DNA from: Chthoniobacteraceae bacterium | GTDB taxonomy: Bacteria > Verrucomicrobiota > Verrucomicrobiia > Chthoniobacterales > Chthoniobacteraceae | Reading direction: 5' to 3' | DNA: 64,000 bases | NCBI GenBank assembly: GCA_028293625.1 | Contig: JAQGOL010000024.1 | Coordinates: 306,690-370,689 of the forward strand | In this document: positions 37,593 through 46,356 of the stretch, one piece after another | Numbering within the stretch: the stretch's first letter is position 1 | How the letters are laid out: every line of letters starts with the position of its first letter | Program-made: the position numbers and the translations under genes | Notes under the pieces: model-generated | What the model was told of the DNA's origin: nothing | The model's database searches: none | What the model saw: only the letters and a program-made list of their open reading frames with translations

Positions 37593-38315
37593 ATGCTCTT
37601 AAGAAATGAAACTCCAGACTGCTTGGATGCCTTTATAAACCGCGACGCCTTCGATGTTCCCAAGCGTGACGCAAGCCGGTTTCCGCTTTGGAAAAGAGTG
37701 CTCGACCTCACCTGTATTGCACTTTCCATCGCAATCTGGGCATCTTTGATGATTCTGGTCGCGCTCTGGATTCTACTGACTTCCCCGGGACCGATATTTT
37801 TTCGACAGGAACGGATTGGTCATCACGGCAGGCGTTTTACGATTCTTAAATTCAGGAGCATGAAGGTCAACACAGCGACCGGCTCCCATGAGCTACATGT
37901 TCAGCAGCTTATCCCGTCCGACCGTCCGATGACAAAACTCGACGCGCTGGGCGATCCCCGTCTGATCCGCGGCGGGCGGATATTGCGAATGCTCGGTCTG
38001 GATGAGCTGCCTCAGATTTTTAATGTGATCCGCGGGGAAATGAGTCTGGTTGGCCCGCGTCCCTGCACGCCCCACGAGCTTGGCCTCTATCAGAATACGC
38101 AACTGGAGCGCTTTAATGCGCCACCGGGATTGACCGGCTACTGGCAAATCAACGGGAAGAACAAAACGACCTTTAGCAGGATGGTGGACCTCGATATTTT
38201 TTACAGCCGCCACATGTCGCTCTGGCTCGATTTGCTGATCATCTTAAAGACGCTTCCGTCCATCACGTTGGAGATTTATGACTCCTTCAAAAAGCCGGTC
38301 TTGAGAGCGAGTTAA
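37593..38315 (+). CDS. Undecaprenyl-phosphate sugar transferase (priming enzyme)
   Basis: 240 residues of the bacterial sugar transferase (WbaP/PglC-like) family. A membrane helix (about 32-62) is followed by the catalytic core: GPIFFRQERIGHHGRRF near 70-86, LKFRSMKV near 90, LDELPQIFNVIRGEMSLVGPRP near 130-150 and PPGLTGYWQINGK near 172. The enzyme places the first sugar phosphate on undecaprenyl phosphate at the inner membrane and so starts repeat-unit synthesis. It is the short, single-helix form without a polytopic N-terminal domain. The sugar it uses cannot be read from sequence. Confidence 0.92.
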   Translation: MLLRNETPDCLDAFINRDAFDVPKRDASRFPLWKRVLDLTCIALSIAIWASLMILVALWILLTSPGPIFFRQERIGHHGRRFTILKFRSMKVNTATGSHELHVQQLIPSDRPMTKLDALGDPRLIRGGRILRMLGLDELPQIFNVIRGEMSLVGPRPCTPHELGLYQNTQLERFNAPPGLTGYWQINGKNKTTFSRMVDLDIFYSRHMSLWLDLLIILKTLPSITLEIYDSFKKPVLRAS

Positions 38316-38370
38316 ACAATTTGTCCGCGTGCCTCCTGGCCATTTTTGAACTCTGCCGCATTTCCCTATC

Positions 38371-39462
38371 ATGAGTAAGCCTATTGGAGTGGGAGTGATA
38401 GGGTGCGGCTATTGGGGGCCAAACCTGGTTCGCAATTTCAGAAGCCTGCCTGAGTGCGATTTGCAGGCTGTCTGCGATCTTAGCCAGGAACGCCTCAGCC
38501 ACATGAGGAGTGTCTATCCGGAGGTCGAGTGCATCAGCGATTACCAGGCCCTCCTCGGGCGCGCAGGGCTCGATGCGGTGGTGATTGCAACTCCGGTCAA
38601 GCATCACTTTCCGATGGCCAAAGCCAGCCTTTTGGCAGGCAAACATACTCTCATTGAAAAGCCGATGGCCTCCTCCTCAGCGCAATGCGAGGAGCTGATT
38701 GAGATCGCAAAGGCAAAAGGCCTTGTCCTCATGGTCGGTCACACTTTCCTTTACTCCGCGGCGGTCCGCAAAATAGATGCCATTGTTAAGACCGGCGAGA
38801 TTGGCGAGATCCAATATATCAATGCGCGCCGCCTGAATCTCGGGCTTTTCCAAAAAGACATCAATGTGGCGTGGGATCTCGCCCCGCACGATATCTCGAT
38901 CATCCTGCACATTCTTGGGGAGTATCCGCTCGCGGTGAACTGCCAGGGGAACGCGCATGTGACTCCGCAGATTGAAGATGTGACCAATCTTTCCCTTTCG
39001 TTTCCGTGCAACCGGTTTGCGACTATCCAAAGCAGCTGGCTGGAACCAAGGAAGGTTCGGGAAATGACCATCGTTGGCACCCGTCAAATGATTGTGTACG
39101 ACGATCTGCAAACCCTTGAAAAAATCCGCGTCTACGATGTGCGGGTTGAGCGGCCGCCGCATTACGATACGTTTGCTGAGTTTCTTTATTCCTACCATTA
39201 CGGGGGCAGTTACAGCCCTCACTTAAAACAGGAAGAACCCTTAAAGACCGAGTGCCAGCATTTTATTGACTGCATTGTGAGCGGACAGGAGCCTTTGACA
39301 AGTGGCCGCAGCGGGTTGGAGCTGGTCAGGATTCTTGAAGCCGCCTCGCTCTCCCTAAAAAGCCGGGGCGCCCCTGTGGTTCTTTCGACTCCACAGGAAC
39401 TCAATGCAGCGAACAAGCCGTTTCAGGCCGCCCTTCAGGCGCAAAAAAGTCTGCTATCGTAG
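38371..39462 (+). CDS. Gfo/Idh/MocA oxidoreductase, WlbA/WbpB-like
   Basis: 363 residues. N-terminal Rossmann domain (GVIGCGYWGPNLVRNF near 8-23), the EKPMA motif near 95 with the catalytic Lys, and the substrate domain with AWDLAPHDISIILHIL near 168. Together with the following acetyltransferase and aminotransferase this forms the WlbA-B-C (WbpB-D-E) order that builds UDP-2,3-diacetamido-2,3-dideoxy uronic acids: this enzyme oxidises C3 of UDP-GlcNAcA. The assignment rests on the gene trio; the family alone has many substrates. Confidence 0.82.
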   Translation: MSKPIGVGVIGCGYWGPNLVRNFRSLPECDLQAVCDLSQERLSHMRSVYPEVECISDYQALLGRAGLDAVVIATPVKHHFPMAKASLLAGKHTLIEKPMASSSAQCEELIEIAKAKGLVLMVGHTFLYSAAVRKIDAIVKTGEIGEIQYINARRLNLGLFQKDINVAWDLAPHDISIILHILGEYPLAVNCQGNAHVTPQIEDVTNLSLSFPCNRFATIQSSWLEPRKVREMTIVGTRQMIVYDDLQTLEKIRVYDVRVERPPHYDTFAEFLYSYHYGGSYSPHLKQEEPLKTECQHFIDCIVSGQEPLTSGRSGLELVRILEAASLSLKSRGAPVVLSTPQELNAANKPFQAALQAQKSLLS

Positions 39463-39552
39463 TCGAGCGTAAGTATACGGAGTAACCTGCTGGTTGCCCT
39501 GGCGTGCGTGGCGTTGATTCGATCGCCCCCGACCTATTTGTCTCCCTTCCTT

Positions 39553-39599
39553 CTTAATCTTCTTCCCACTGCATTCGGAGGATTACGATTAAGATTAAG
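39553..39599. repeat. Inverted repeat in the gap before the acetyltransferase gene
   Basis: CTTAATCTT (39553-39561) and AAGATTAAG (39591-39599) are 9-bp perfect inverted arms 29 nt apart. They lie in the 185-bp gap between the oxidoreductase and acetyltransferase genes. No T tract follows; it could be a dispersed intergenic repeat. Confidence 0.4.
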
Positions 39600-39646
39600 A
39601 GAATGAAGGTGACCCTCCGGGTTCATTCATTGCGACGGATTACAGT

Positions 39647-40138
39647 ATGAAAAGCCAATCGCCTGGTTACCAACAGATCGCCTCCGATGTGGAGCTGGGC
39701 GCTGACGTGCAGATCTACAGCTTCGTCAATCTCTATGGATGCAGCATAGGCGCGCAGACTAAAATCGGCACGTTTGTTGAAGTTCAAAAAGGGGCCAAAA
39801 TCGGCGCGCGCTGCAAGATTTCGAGTCACACGTTCATCTGTGAAGGAGTGACTATCGAGGATGAAGTCTTCATCGGGCACGGCGTTACCTTTATTAATGA
39901 TCGGTATCCACGGGCCACGACTGTTCACGGAGAACTGCAGGGCGCCTCGGATTGGAGTTGCCAGAGCACGCTCATAAAACGCGGTGCATCCATTGGCTCA
40001 GGCAGTACGGTGCTGGGAGGCGTCACTGTGGGAGAAGGCGCCATTGTCGGGGCCGGCAGCGTGGTTACAAAAGATGTGCCCCCGAAAACCGTTGTGGCCG
40101 GCAACCCCGCGAGCCGAATCAATTCTGTCACCCAATGA
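39647..40138 (+). CDS. Hexapeptide-repeat N-acetyltransferase, WlbB/WbpD-like
   Basis: 163 residues made almost wholly of left-handed beta-helix hexapeptide repeats (for example IGAQTKIGTFVEVQKGAKIGAR near 27-48 in part), with SHTFICEGVTIEDEVFIGHG near 64. The compact length and position between the Gfo/Idh and DegT genes match WlbB/WbpD, which acetylates the 3-amino group of the UDP-sugar made by the neighbouring aminotransferase. Its stop overlaps the next start (ATGA at 40135). Confidence 0.82.
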   Translation: MKSQSPGYQQIASDVELGADVQIYSFVNLYGCSIGAQTKIGTFVEVQKGAKIGARCKISSHTFICEGVTIEDEVFIGHGVTFINDRYPRATTVHGELQGASDWSCQSTLIKRGASIGSGSTVLGGVTVGEGAIVGAGSVVTKDVPPKTVVAGNPASRINSVTQ

Positions 40139-41307
40139 AAGTTCCATTCCTTGACCTTAAGGCGCAGAACCTGCCGTTGCTCGGGGAACTCAACGAGGCC
40201 ATCCGGCAGGTCATTGAAACCAGTGCATTTGCCGGTGGACCGTTTGTTACGAGTTTTGAAGACGATTTTGCCGCGTATTGCCATGCCGATTTCGCCATTG
40301 GCGTTGGCAGCGGCACCGAAGCGCTTTGGTTAAGCCTGCTGGCCTTGGGTATTGGTCCGGGGGACGAAGTGATTACGGTGCCTAACACATTCATCGCGAC
40401 CGCTGAAGCCATTACCTATTGCGGGGCGCGCCCGGTATTTGTCGATGTGGATGAACGCACTTACACGATGGACCCGGCGCGTTTGGAAAACGCGGTGACC
40501 TCCCGCACCAAAGCGCTTATTCCTGTTCATCTATTCGGGCAACCGGCCGACATGGATCCGATCCTGGAATTTGCCCGGGACCGTGGACTTTTTGTCATTG
40601 AAGATGCCTGCCAGGCTCACGGCGCCACTTACAAAGGCAAAAGCGTGGGCACACTCGGGGATGCCGGTTGTTTTAGTTTTTATCCCGGCAAAAACCTTGG
40701 CGCTTTTGGCGAGGCCGGCGCCGTGATTACCAATCACGCCGCGCTTGATCAAAAACTGCGGGTTCTTCGAGATCACGGCCAGATTCAAAAATATCACCAT
40801 ACCATGGTCGGGTGGAATGGCCGGATGGATGGAATTCAGGCCGCGATTCTGCGGATCAAGCTAAGGCATCTGGACAAGGGCAACGCGTTGCGGCGCGCGA
40901 GAGCGCTCTTTTATCAGCAGGCTTTTGCAGGCGTGCCGGAACTCATCACTCCGTTTCAGGCGGATTATGCCCGCCATGTGCATCATCTTTACGCGGTCCG
41001 GGTAAAGAATCGCGAAGAGGTCATCCGCCGTTTAAATGAAAGGGAGATCGGTTGCGGAATTCATTATCCGATCCCGCTTCACTTGCAGGAGGCTTACAAA
41101 AGCCTGAACTATAAGCGCGGCGACTTTCCTGTCGCGGAACGGACCAGCGCGGAGTTTGTTTCATTGCCCATGTTCCCGGAGCTGACTACCGGCCAAATGG
41201 AAGTCGTAATTCAAGCCGTGAAAGAGATTGTAACCGGTTTACCCGGACATGAACCGTTCGACTCCGGGCTTTGGCAAAAAAACAGGCAGATTGTCCCCGC
41301 TTTATAG
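40135..41307 (+). CDS. DegT/DnrJ/EryC1 aminotransferase, WlbC/WbpE-like
   Basis: 390 residues from the ATG that overlaps the acetyltransferase stop. The PLP-dependent sugar aminotransferase motifs are present: GSGTEALWLSLLALGIGPGDEVI near 60, VIEDACQAHGA near 155, and SFYPGKNLGAFGEAGA near 181-196 with the Schiff-base Lys near 186. It would transaminate the 3-keto sugar nucleotide supplied by the Gfo/Idh enzyme. The frame is open upstream but that leader lies inside the acetyltransferase gene. Confidence 0.9.
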   Translation: MKVPFLDLKAQNLPLLGELNEAIRQVIETSAFAGGPFVTSFEDDFAAYCHADFAIGVGSGTEALWLSLLALGIGPGDEVITVPNTFIATAEAITYCGARPVFVDVDERTYTMDPARLENAVTSRTKALIPVHLFGQPADMDPILEFARDRGLFVIEDACQAHGATYKGKSVGTLGDAGCFSFYPGKNLGAFGEAGAVITNHAALDQKLRVLRDHGQIQKYHHTMVGWNGRMDGIQAAILRIKLRHLDKGNALRRARALFYQQAFAGVPELITPFQADYARHVHHLYAVRVKNREEVIRRLNEREIGCGIHYPIPLHLQEAYKSLNYKRGDFPVAERTSAEFVSLPMFPELTTGQMEVVIQAVKEIVTGLPGHEPFDSGLWQKNRQIVPAL

Positions 41308-41376
41308 CCGTCGCCGGATTCATCGGTTTCTATCCACTGATTTGTTTCGCCGCGAGTTTTCCTCGCATCCTGTTTC

Positions 41377-42423
41377 TTGAAGTTGATTCCTTTTGACGAC
41401 ACCACTCTTATTGATCCGCTGACCGGCGGAGATTGGGATCGCTCGCTGCTCAAATACCCAAACCACGGTTTTTTTCATACCAGCGCATGGGCTAAAGTCC
41501 TTCATCGGACTTACGGACATCGGCCGGTTTATTTCCGCTGCTTTCGTGGTCCCAAGCCTGTTGCCTTGCTCCCGCTCATGGAAGTGCGGAGCCCGTTGAC
41601 CGGAGCGAGAGGAGTTTGTCTTCCTTTTTCAGATGGATGCGCCCCACTGGTGTCCGAGGAAACCGATTTTGAATCCGTTGTCGACCTGCTCGCGAAGACC
41701 GGCAGGGAGCGGGACTGGAAATACTTTGAAATCCGCGGCGGATCATTCAATACGGCACCAGCCTCGCAGATATTTTACGGGCATCAGCTCGATCTGCGTC
41801 CGGAAAATAAAACGTTGCTGGCCTCTTTTAGCGCCGCGACCCGGCGCGCGATTTCCAAGGCGCAACGAAGCGGCCTGACAGTTCAGATTTTAAGGACGCG
41901 CGCAGCCGTGCTTGCCTATTATCAACTTCATATCCGGACACGCCGCCAGTTTGGCATCCCGCCGCAGTCGCTTGCTTTTTTTCTTCATATTTACGAGGAA
42001 ATCATCAAGCCGGGGTTGGGCTTCATTGTGTTAATTCAAAAAGGAACGCAATCCGTTGCCTCGGCCGTTTTTTTTCAGGCAGGGAAAAATGCCATTTATA
42101 AATTTGGCGCTTCGGACAGGTGTTTCCAGGAACTTCGGGGCAACAATCTGGCCATGTGGGAGGCGATCCGGTTTCTCAGGCAAAACGGCGCGGAAACCGT
42201 GGATTTTGGCCGGACTTCCCCGGAGAACGACGGGTTGCGGCGGTTCAAACTGGGGTGGGGAAGCGTTGAGGAAACAATCAAGTATCACAAGTTTAATATT
42301 GCGACCGGGGACTGGGCTCATGGTAAGGATCATGCTTCCACCTTTCATCAGGCGTTTTTTCGCCGGTTGCCTCTCCGCGTGAATCGGTTATTGGGTGCGC
42401 TCCTTTATCAGCACCTCGACTGA
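41377..42423 (+). CDS. FemAB-like GNAT acyltransferase of exosortase/polysaccharide loci
   Basis: 348 residues, starting at a TTG (41377) as no upstream ATG is available. Two GNAT-like halves typical of FemAB: an N-terminal part with FFHTSAWAKVLHRTYGH near 32 and a C-terminal part with KFGASDRCFQELRGNNLAMWEAIRF near 240-264 (in part), followed by DFGRTSPENDGLRRFKLGWG. FemAB-related proteins of this type are known companions of PEP-CTERM/exosortase polysaccharide clusters. An aminoacyl- or acyl-transfer step on the polymer or its carrier is the general inference; the substrate is unknown. Confidence 0.8.
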   Translation: MKLIPFDDTTLIDPLTGGDWDRSLLKYPNHGFFHTSAWAKVLHRTYGHRPVYFRCFRGPKPVALLPLMEVRSPLTGARGVCLPFSDGCAPLVSEETDFESVVDLLAKTGRERDWKYFEIRGGSFNTAPASQIFYGHQLDLRPENKTLLASFSAATRRAISKAQRSGLTVQILRTRAAVLAYYQLHIRTRRQFGIPPQSLAFFLHIYEEIIKPGLGFIVLIQKGTQSVASAVFFQAGKNAIYKFGASDRCFQELRGNNLAMWEAIRFLRQNGAETVDFGRTSPENDGLRRFKLGWGSVEETIKYHKFNIATGDWAHGKDHASTFHQAFFRRLPLRVNRLLGALLYQHLD

Positions 42424-42445
42424 GAACGTTTAATTTTCAATTTAT

Positions 42446-44638
42446 ATGCCAGAATTTAAGCAAGCCGTGCAAAGCCCGGGTATTAATTTAAAAGACATTT
42501 TATCCGCGATTTTTAAGCACCGCTGGAAAGTGCTGATCTGCACACTTGCCGGTGTTGCGGCGGCCGCTGTCGTTTTTGTCCTTCAACCGCCTTTATATGA
42601 GTCGCAAGCCAAACTGCTTGTCCGCTATGTGGTTGACCGGAGCGCTATTGATCCTGTTGAAAGCGCCGCAGCCGCTCCCGCGCCCGGACGATTCAGCGAT
42701 ACTCAAATTGATTCTGAAGTCGAAATCCTGACCAGCCAGGATCTGACAATGCAGGTGGCAGAGGCGATCGGATATCCCAAATTGGTGGCGCGCACGGGCC
42801 TTCCTGCAACCAAGGGTGCCGCAGCCTCCATTGTAGCTGGAGGGTTGACTGTCACGGCTCGCAAAGGGAGCAATGTGATCAATGTTTCCTATAAAAATCG
42901 CGATCCGGAATTGAGCACATTGGTATTGGATGAGTTCGTAAATCGCTATTTCACAAAACATCTTGAGGTTCATCGCTCCGCCGGAGCCTTTGACTTTGTC
43001 ACGCAACAGACCGATCAAGTGCGCGCCGGGTTGAACCAGACGGAAGAAGAACTCAAACGGCTCAAGGCTAAAGCCGGTGTGATTTCCCTGGTCGATAGTA
43101 CGGCGGCGCTTACCAAAGAGATGGCGCGAACCCAGGAGGAACTCCATGGCGTCACATCCGAGCTGGCCGAGCAGCAGGCGCGTGTGCAAGCACTTGAAAA
43201 AATGGCTTTCGGAGATGCAAAAACGGAGGCTGACACTAAACCTGTTACCCCGGTTTCCTCCGATAAAGGCGATGTGCAGCAATATCAGGCATTGGTTGCG
43301 CGGTTAAGTCAATTGCACGCAAGCGAGCTGGAATTACTCGCGAAATTCACCCCTGAAAACCGGCTCGTAAAATCGACGCAATCCCAAATTCAGGAGCTCG
43401 AAGGACAGAGGCGCGATCTTGAAAAGAAATTTCCCAACCTTTTAACCGTGCCAACCAACGGCACGCCTCAAGGGCGCACCACAGATGTGGGACTCGAACG
43501 CGCCAAGCTTATGGGCATTCAGGCAAAAGCTGAAACGCTTAAGTTGCGGCTTGCCGATGTGCAGAAACAGTTTGAGCAGTTCTCGGATATCGCCCCGCAG
43601 ATCGCAAAGCTCGAACGCAAAAAGGAGGTCGAGGAAACCAACTTCAAATATTTCGGTCAGAGCCTTGAAAAGGCCCGAATCGACGAGGCATTGGATCCTT
43701 CAAAAATCCCCAATATCAGCGTTGTTCAAAAACCTTCATCCGTCGGGACGAACACCGTAAAGCGCAATAAGATCATGGCTGGATTGATTGCTGGCGCACT
43801 CGCGCTGGGACTCTCGCTCCCGTTATTGCTTGAACTCGTAATGGATCATACCATTAAGCGGGCGGAGGATTTGGAAAACGGTTTGCGTATCCCTGTGTTG
43901 CTTTCAATCCCTTATGCCATTGGAAAAGGGCGCAAACGTACCCGGCGTGCGCAAAAAGGAGAGGGGAGCGAATTGGCCCTTCAAAACGCGGGGGGCTCTC
44001 AAATCGCGTCATGGGAACCGGCTCATTTCATCCGGCCTTTTGCGGAAGCCATCCGTGATCGCTTGGGGCTTTATTTTGATATCACCGGCGTGACGCATAA
44101 GCCAAAACTGGTTGCCGTGACGGGCTTTTCGGATGGAGCGGGCTCCTCCACGCTCGCTGCGGGTCTCGCGGCAAGTCTCTCCGAGACGGACACGGGCAAG
44201 GTTCTGCTGGTCGACATGAATATGGATCCCGCGCAGTTTCATGCCTTTTTTGACGGCAAGCCCGCCAACTCGCTGGAAGCTGCGCTTCAGGGTGCTGCCG
44301 CGCTAACCCCGTCGGCGGATAATCTCTATCTGGCCGCCGCGGGTTCGCAAAGCGCCGGACCACTGAAGCTTGGACTCAAGAAATTTCACGACATGATGCC
44401 GCAGTTTAAGGCGAGCGACTTTGATTACATCATTTTCGATATGCCCCCCGTGAGCCCGACCAGTCCAACCCTCTCCATCGCCCGGTTTATGGATAAGGTG
44501 CTTGTGGTCCTTGAAGCGGGGAAAACCGATCAGGCCACAGTAAAACGCGATTATGGCGCGCTGGTGGAAAGCGGGGCCGACGTTTCGGCGATCTTTAACA
44601 AAGAGCGCACCTATTCCCCGAAGTGGATCACTGGCTGA
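42446..44638 (+). CDS. Wzc-like polysaccharide co-polymerase with degenerate BY-kinase domain
   Basis: 730 residues. Membrane helix at about 28-48, a Wzz-type periplasmic region, a long coiled-coil-like stretch (about 190-420), a second helix near 443-463 and a C-terminal kinase-like domain from about 550. In that domain Walker A reads SDGAGSST where the bacterial tyrosine kinases have a GK[ST] lysine, the Walker A' segment reads VDMNMD rather than DxD, and only Walker B (IIFDMPP near 664) is normal. The usual C-terminal Tyr cluster is missing. It should control chain length and export as a co-polymerase, but autokinase activity looks unlikely. Confidence 0.85.
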   Translation: MPEFKQAVQSPGINLKDILSAIFKHRWKVLICTLAGVAAAAVVFVLQPPLYESQAKLLVRYVVDRSAIDPVESAAAAPAPGRFSDTQIDSEVEILTSQDLTMQVAEAIGYPKLVARTGLPATKGAAASIVAGGLTVTARKGSNVINVSYKNRDPELSTLVLDEFVNRYFTKHLEVHRSAGAFDFVTQQTDQVRAGLNQTEEELKRLKAKAGVISLVDSTAALTKEMARTQEELHGVTSELAEQQARVQALEKMAFGDAKTEADTKPVTPVSSDKGDVQQYQALVARLSQLHASELELLAKFTPENRLVKSTQSQIQELEGQRRDLEKKFPNLLTVPTNGTPQGRTTDVGLERAKLMGIQAKAETLKLRLADVQKQFEQFSDIAPQIAKLERKKEVEETNFKYFGQSLEKARIDEALDPSKIPNISVVQKPSSVGTNTVKRNKIMAGLIAGALALGLSLPLLLELVMDHTIKRAEDLENGLRIPVLLSIPYAIGKGRKRTRRAQKGEGSELALQNAGGSQIASWEPAHFIRPFAEAIRDRLGLYFDITGVTHKPKLVAVTGFSDGAGSSTLAAGLAASLSETDTGKVLLVDMNMDPAQFHAFFDGKPANSLEAALQGAAALTPSADNLYLAAAGSQSAGPLKLGLKKFHDMMPQFKASDFDYIIFDMPPVSPTSPTLSIARFMDKVLVVLEAGKTDQATVKRDYGALVESGADVSAIFNKERTYSPKWITG

Positions 44639-44760
44639 CCCAAAGACAGCCTCGATCAGCCCATCAATGGATGCCAAAAGGCACATTTTCCTGGCCGTCG
44701 GCATATGCCCATGGTGGGTTGAATACGCGGATCGCTGGTGATTTCTGATCGGACTTATTT

Positions 44761-45774
44761 GTGCTGCGCAATCGAATCTATTATTGGCTGAAGCCGCTTC
44801 TCCCGCGTGTACTTCGCCTGGCGATTAGACGGCAGATCGCATTGCGGATTCTTAAGCGCGTTGGTCATATCTGGCCTATTTTGCCAGGGTCGGAAAAGCC
44901 ACCTGAAGGGTGGCGGGGATGGCCTGAAGGACGAAAGTTTACGGTCGTTCTCTCTCACGATGTCGAAGGACAAAAAGGAGTGGACCGCGTCCGGGCACTG
45001 GCGGAACTCGAAATGGAACTCGGGTTTCGTTCCTCGTTTAATTTTATTCCCGAGGGGGAATATCAGGTCCCAAAAGAACTGCGCGATTGGCTCACAGAGC
45101 ACGGCTTTGAGGTTGGCGTTCATGACCTCCATCACGACGGAAAACTTTATCGTTCCCGCACGGATTTCAAAAAAAATGCGAATCAGATCAATCGCTATCT
45201 AAAGGAGTGGGGAGCGGTTGGCTTTCGCTCCGGTTTCATGCTGCACAATCTGGAATGGATCCACGATTTAAACATCAAGTACGATGCTTCTACCTTTGAT
45301 ACCGATCCTTTTGAACCGCAGCCGGATAATGCGGGGACCATTTTTCCATTCTGGGTTCCTTTCCCAGATGGGGAGGTATCCGTTTCCACGAGCGCCGCGG
45401 CAGGGGATTTCACTGGTTATATGGAATTGCCTTATACCCTAGCTCAGGACTCCACGCTCTTTCTTGTTCTAAAAGAGCAGGGGATCAATGTGTGGAAACA
45501 GAAGTTCGATTGGCTCGCTGAACACGGTGGGATGGCTCTATTAAATGTCCATCCTGACTACATCAATTTCGAAGCCGGCCGGTATCAGAACGGCGAGTTT
45601 TCAGTCGCCCATTATCGTGCGTTTCTGGAGTACGTTCGGACCTTTCCATCTGGGGAATATTGGCATGCGTTACCGCGCGACATCGCTGAATTATGCGCCC
45701 CCCTAACCAATTGCGAGCGCTCCACTTCAAGGAAAAGCTTTTCCGCCGCCCCTGCCGGGGCTAAACCCCGGTAA
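44761..45774 (+). CDS. Polysaccharide deacetylase-family protein
   Basis: 337 residues from a GTG start. The NodB-homology fold is suggested by LSHDVEG near residue 63 (motif 1 Asp-Asp equivalent reads HD), GVHDLHHDG near 119 with metal-binding His, and GFRSGFM near 155. It lacks a signal peptide, so it may act on a cytoplasmic or membrane-facing precursor, or be anchored by the basic hydrophobic N terminus. N-deacetylation of an amino sugar in the polymer is the family role. The last 10 or so codons (AAPAGAKPR) are encoded by a tandem hairpin repeat and are probably not native to the family. Confidence 0.8.
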   Translation: MLRNRIYYWLKPLLPRVLRLAIRRQIALRILKRVGHIWPILPGSEKPPEGWRGWPEGRKFTVVLSHDVEGQKGVDRVRALAELEMELGFRSSFNFIPEGEYQVPKELRDWLTEHGFEVGVHDLHHDGKLYRSRTDFKKNANQINRYLKEWGAVGFRSGFMLHNLEWIHDLNIKYDASTFDTDPFEPQPDNAGTIFPFWVPFPDGEVSVSTSAAAGDFTGYMELPYTLAQDSTLFLVLKEQGINVWKQKFDWLAEHGGMALLNVHPDYINFEAGRYQNGEFSVAHYRAFLEYVRTFPSGEYWHALPRDIAELCAPLTNCERSTSRKSFSAAPAGAKPR

Positions 45775-45786
45775 CCCTTCGGGTTT
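45755..45786 (+). repeat. Tandem hairpins forming the 3' end of the deacetylase gene
   Basis: CCGGGG/CCCCGG (45755-45771, loop CTAAA) is followed directly by AACCC/GGGTT (45773-45785, loop TTC). The deacetylase stop codon lies between the two stems. This resembles a REP-like or terminator-like element that has replaced the original gene end. Confidence 0.55.
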
Positions 45787-45845
45787 GAAGTTTCATTAAT
45801 TGCGTCGGACTACACTGGTAAGACGGGCAGATTATTCCAGGGTAA

Positions 45846-46304
45846 ATGATAAAACCCCGTTTGAAACTCCTGGCAATCTCCTCGGGCGGCGGCCATTGGG
45901 TGCAAATGTTAAGATTGCGGCCCGCATTGGTTGGTTGTGACGTTATTTTTTCAACGGTGTCGGAAAGCTACCGTTCTGAAATCGGCGATGCGCCTTTCCG
46001 GACAGTTCACGATGCCACCCAGTGGGAGAAATTTTCCCTCTTCCGTTCCGCCTTCAGCGTTTTTTTACTCGTTTATAAAGAACGCCCCGATGTGATCATC
46101 TCAACGGGATCCGCGCCTGGTTTTTTTGCGATCTTCTTCGGCAAATGCTTTGGCGCGCGCACGATCTGGTTGGACAGTTTGGCAAACGCCGAAGTGCTTT
46201 CTTTGTCGGGCAGACTGGCAAAACCATTTGCCGACCTATGGCTTACCCAATGGCCGCATCTGGCAAGTATGAACGGTCCGGAGTTCAAGGGAAACGTGCT
46301 CTGA
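45846..46304 (+). CDS. Alg14/PssD-like glycosyltransferase membrane subunit
   Basis: 152 residues. AISSGGGHWVQMLRLRPAL near 10 is the Gly-rich start of the Alg14 family, and ISTGSAPGFFAIFFGKCFGARTIWLDS lies near 85-110 (in part). Alg14 anchors and recruits the catalytic Alg13 partner, encoded by the next gene 53 bp downstream. In bacterial polysaccharide loci the pair (PssD-PssE, CpsF-CpsG type) adds a sugar, often glucuronic acid or galactose, to the lipid-linked first sugar. The two halves together equal one GT-B enzyme such as MurG. Confidence 0.85.
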   Translation: MIKPRLKLLAISSGGGHWVQMLRLRPALVGCDVIFSTVSESYRSEIGDAPFRTVHDATQWEKFSLFRSAFSVFLLVYKERPDVIISTGSAPGFFAIFFGKCFGARTIWLDSLANAEVLSLSGRLAKPFADLWLTQWPHLASMNGPEFKGNVL

Positions 46305-46356
46305 TGCTTGCCTGGTTATCACTCTCTTTGCGCAGTAAGCTGGACGTTGGCTTTCT

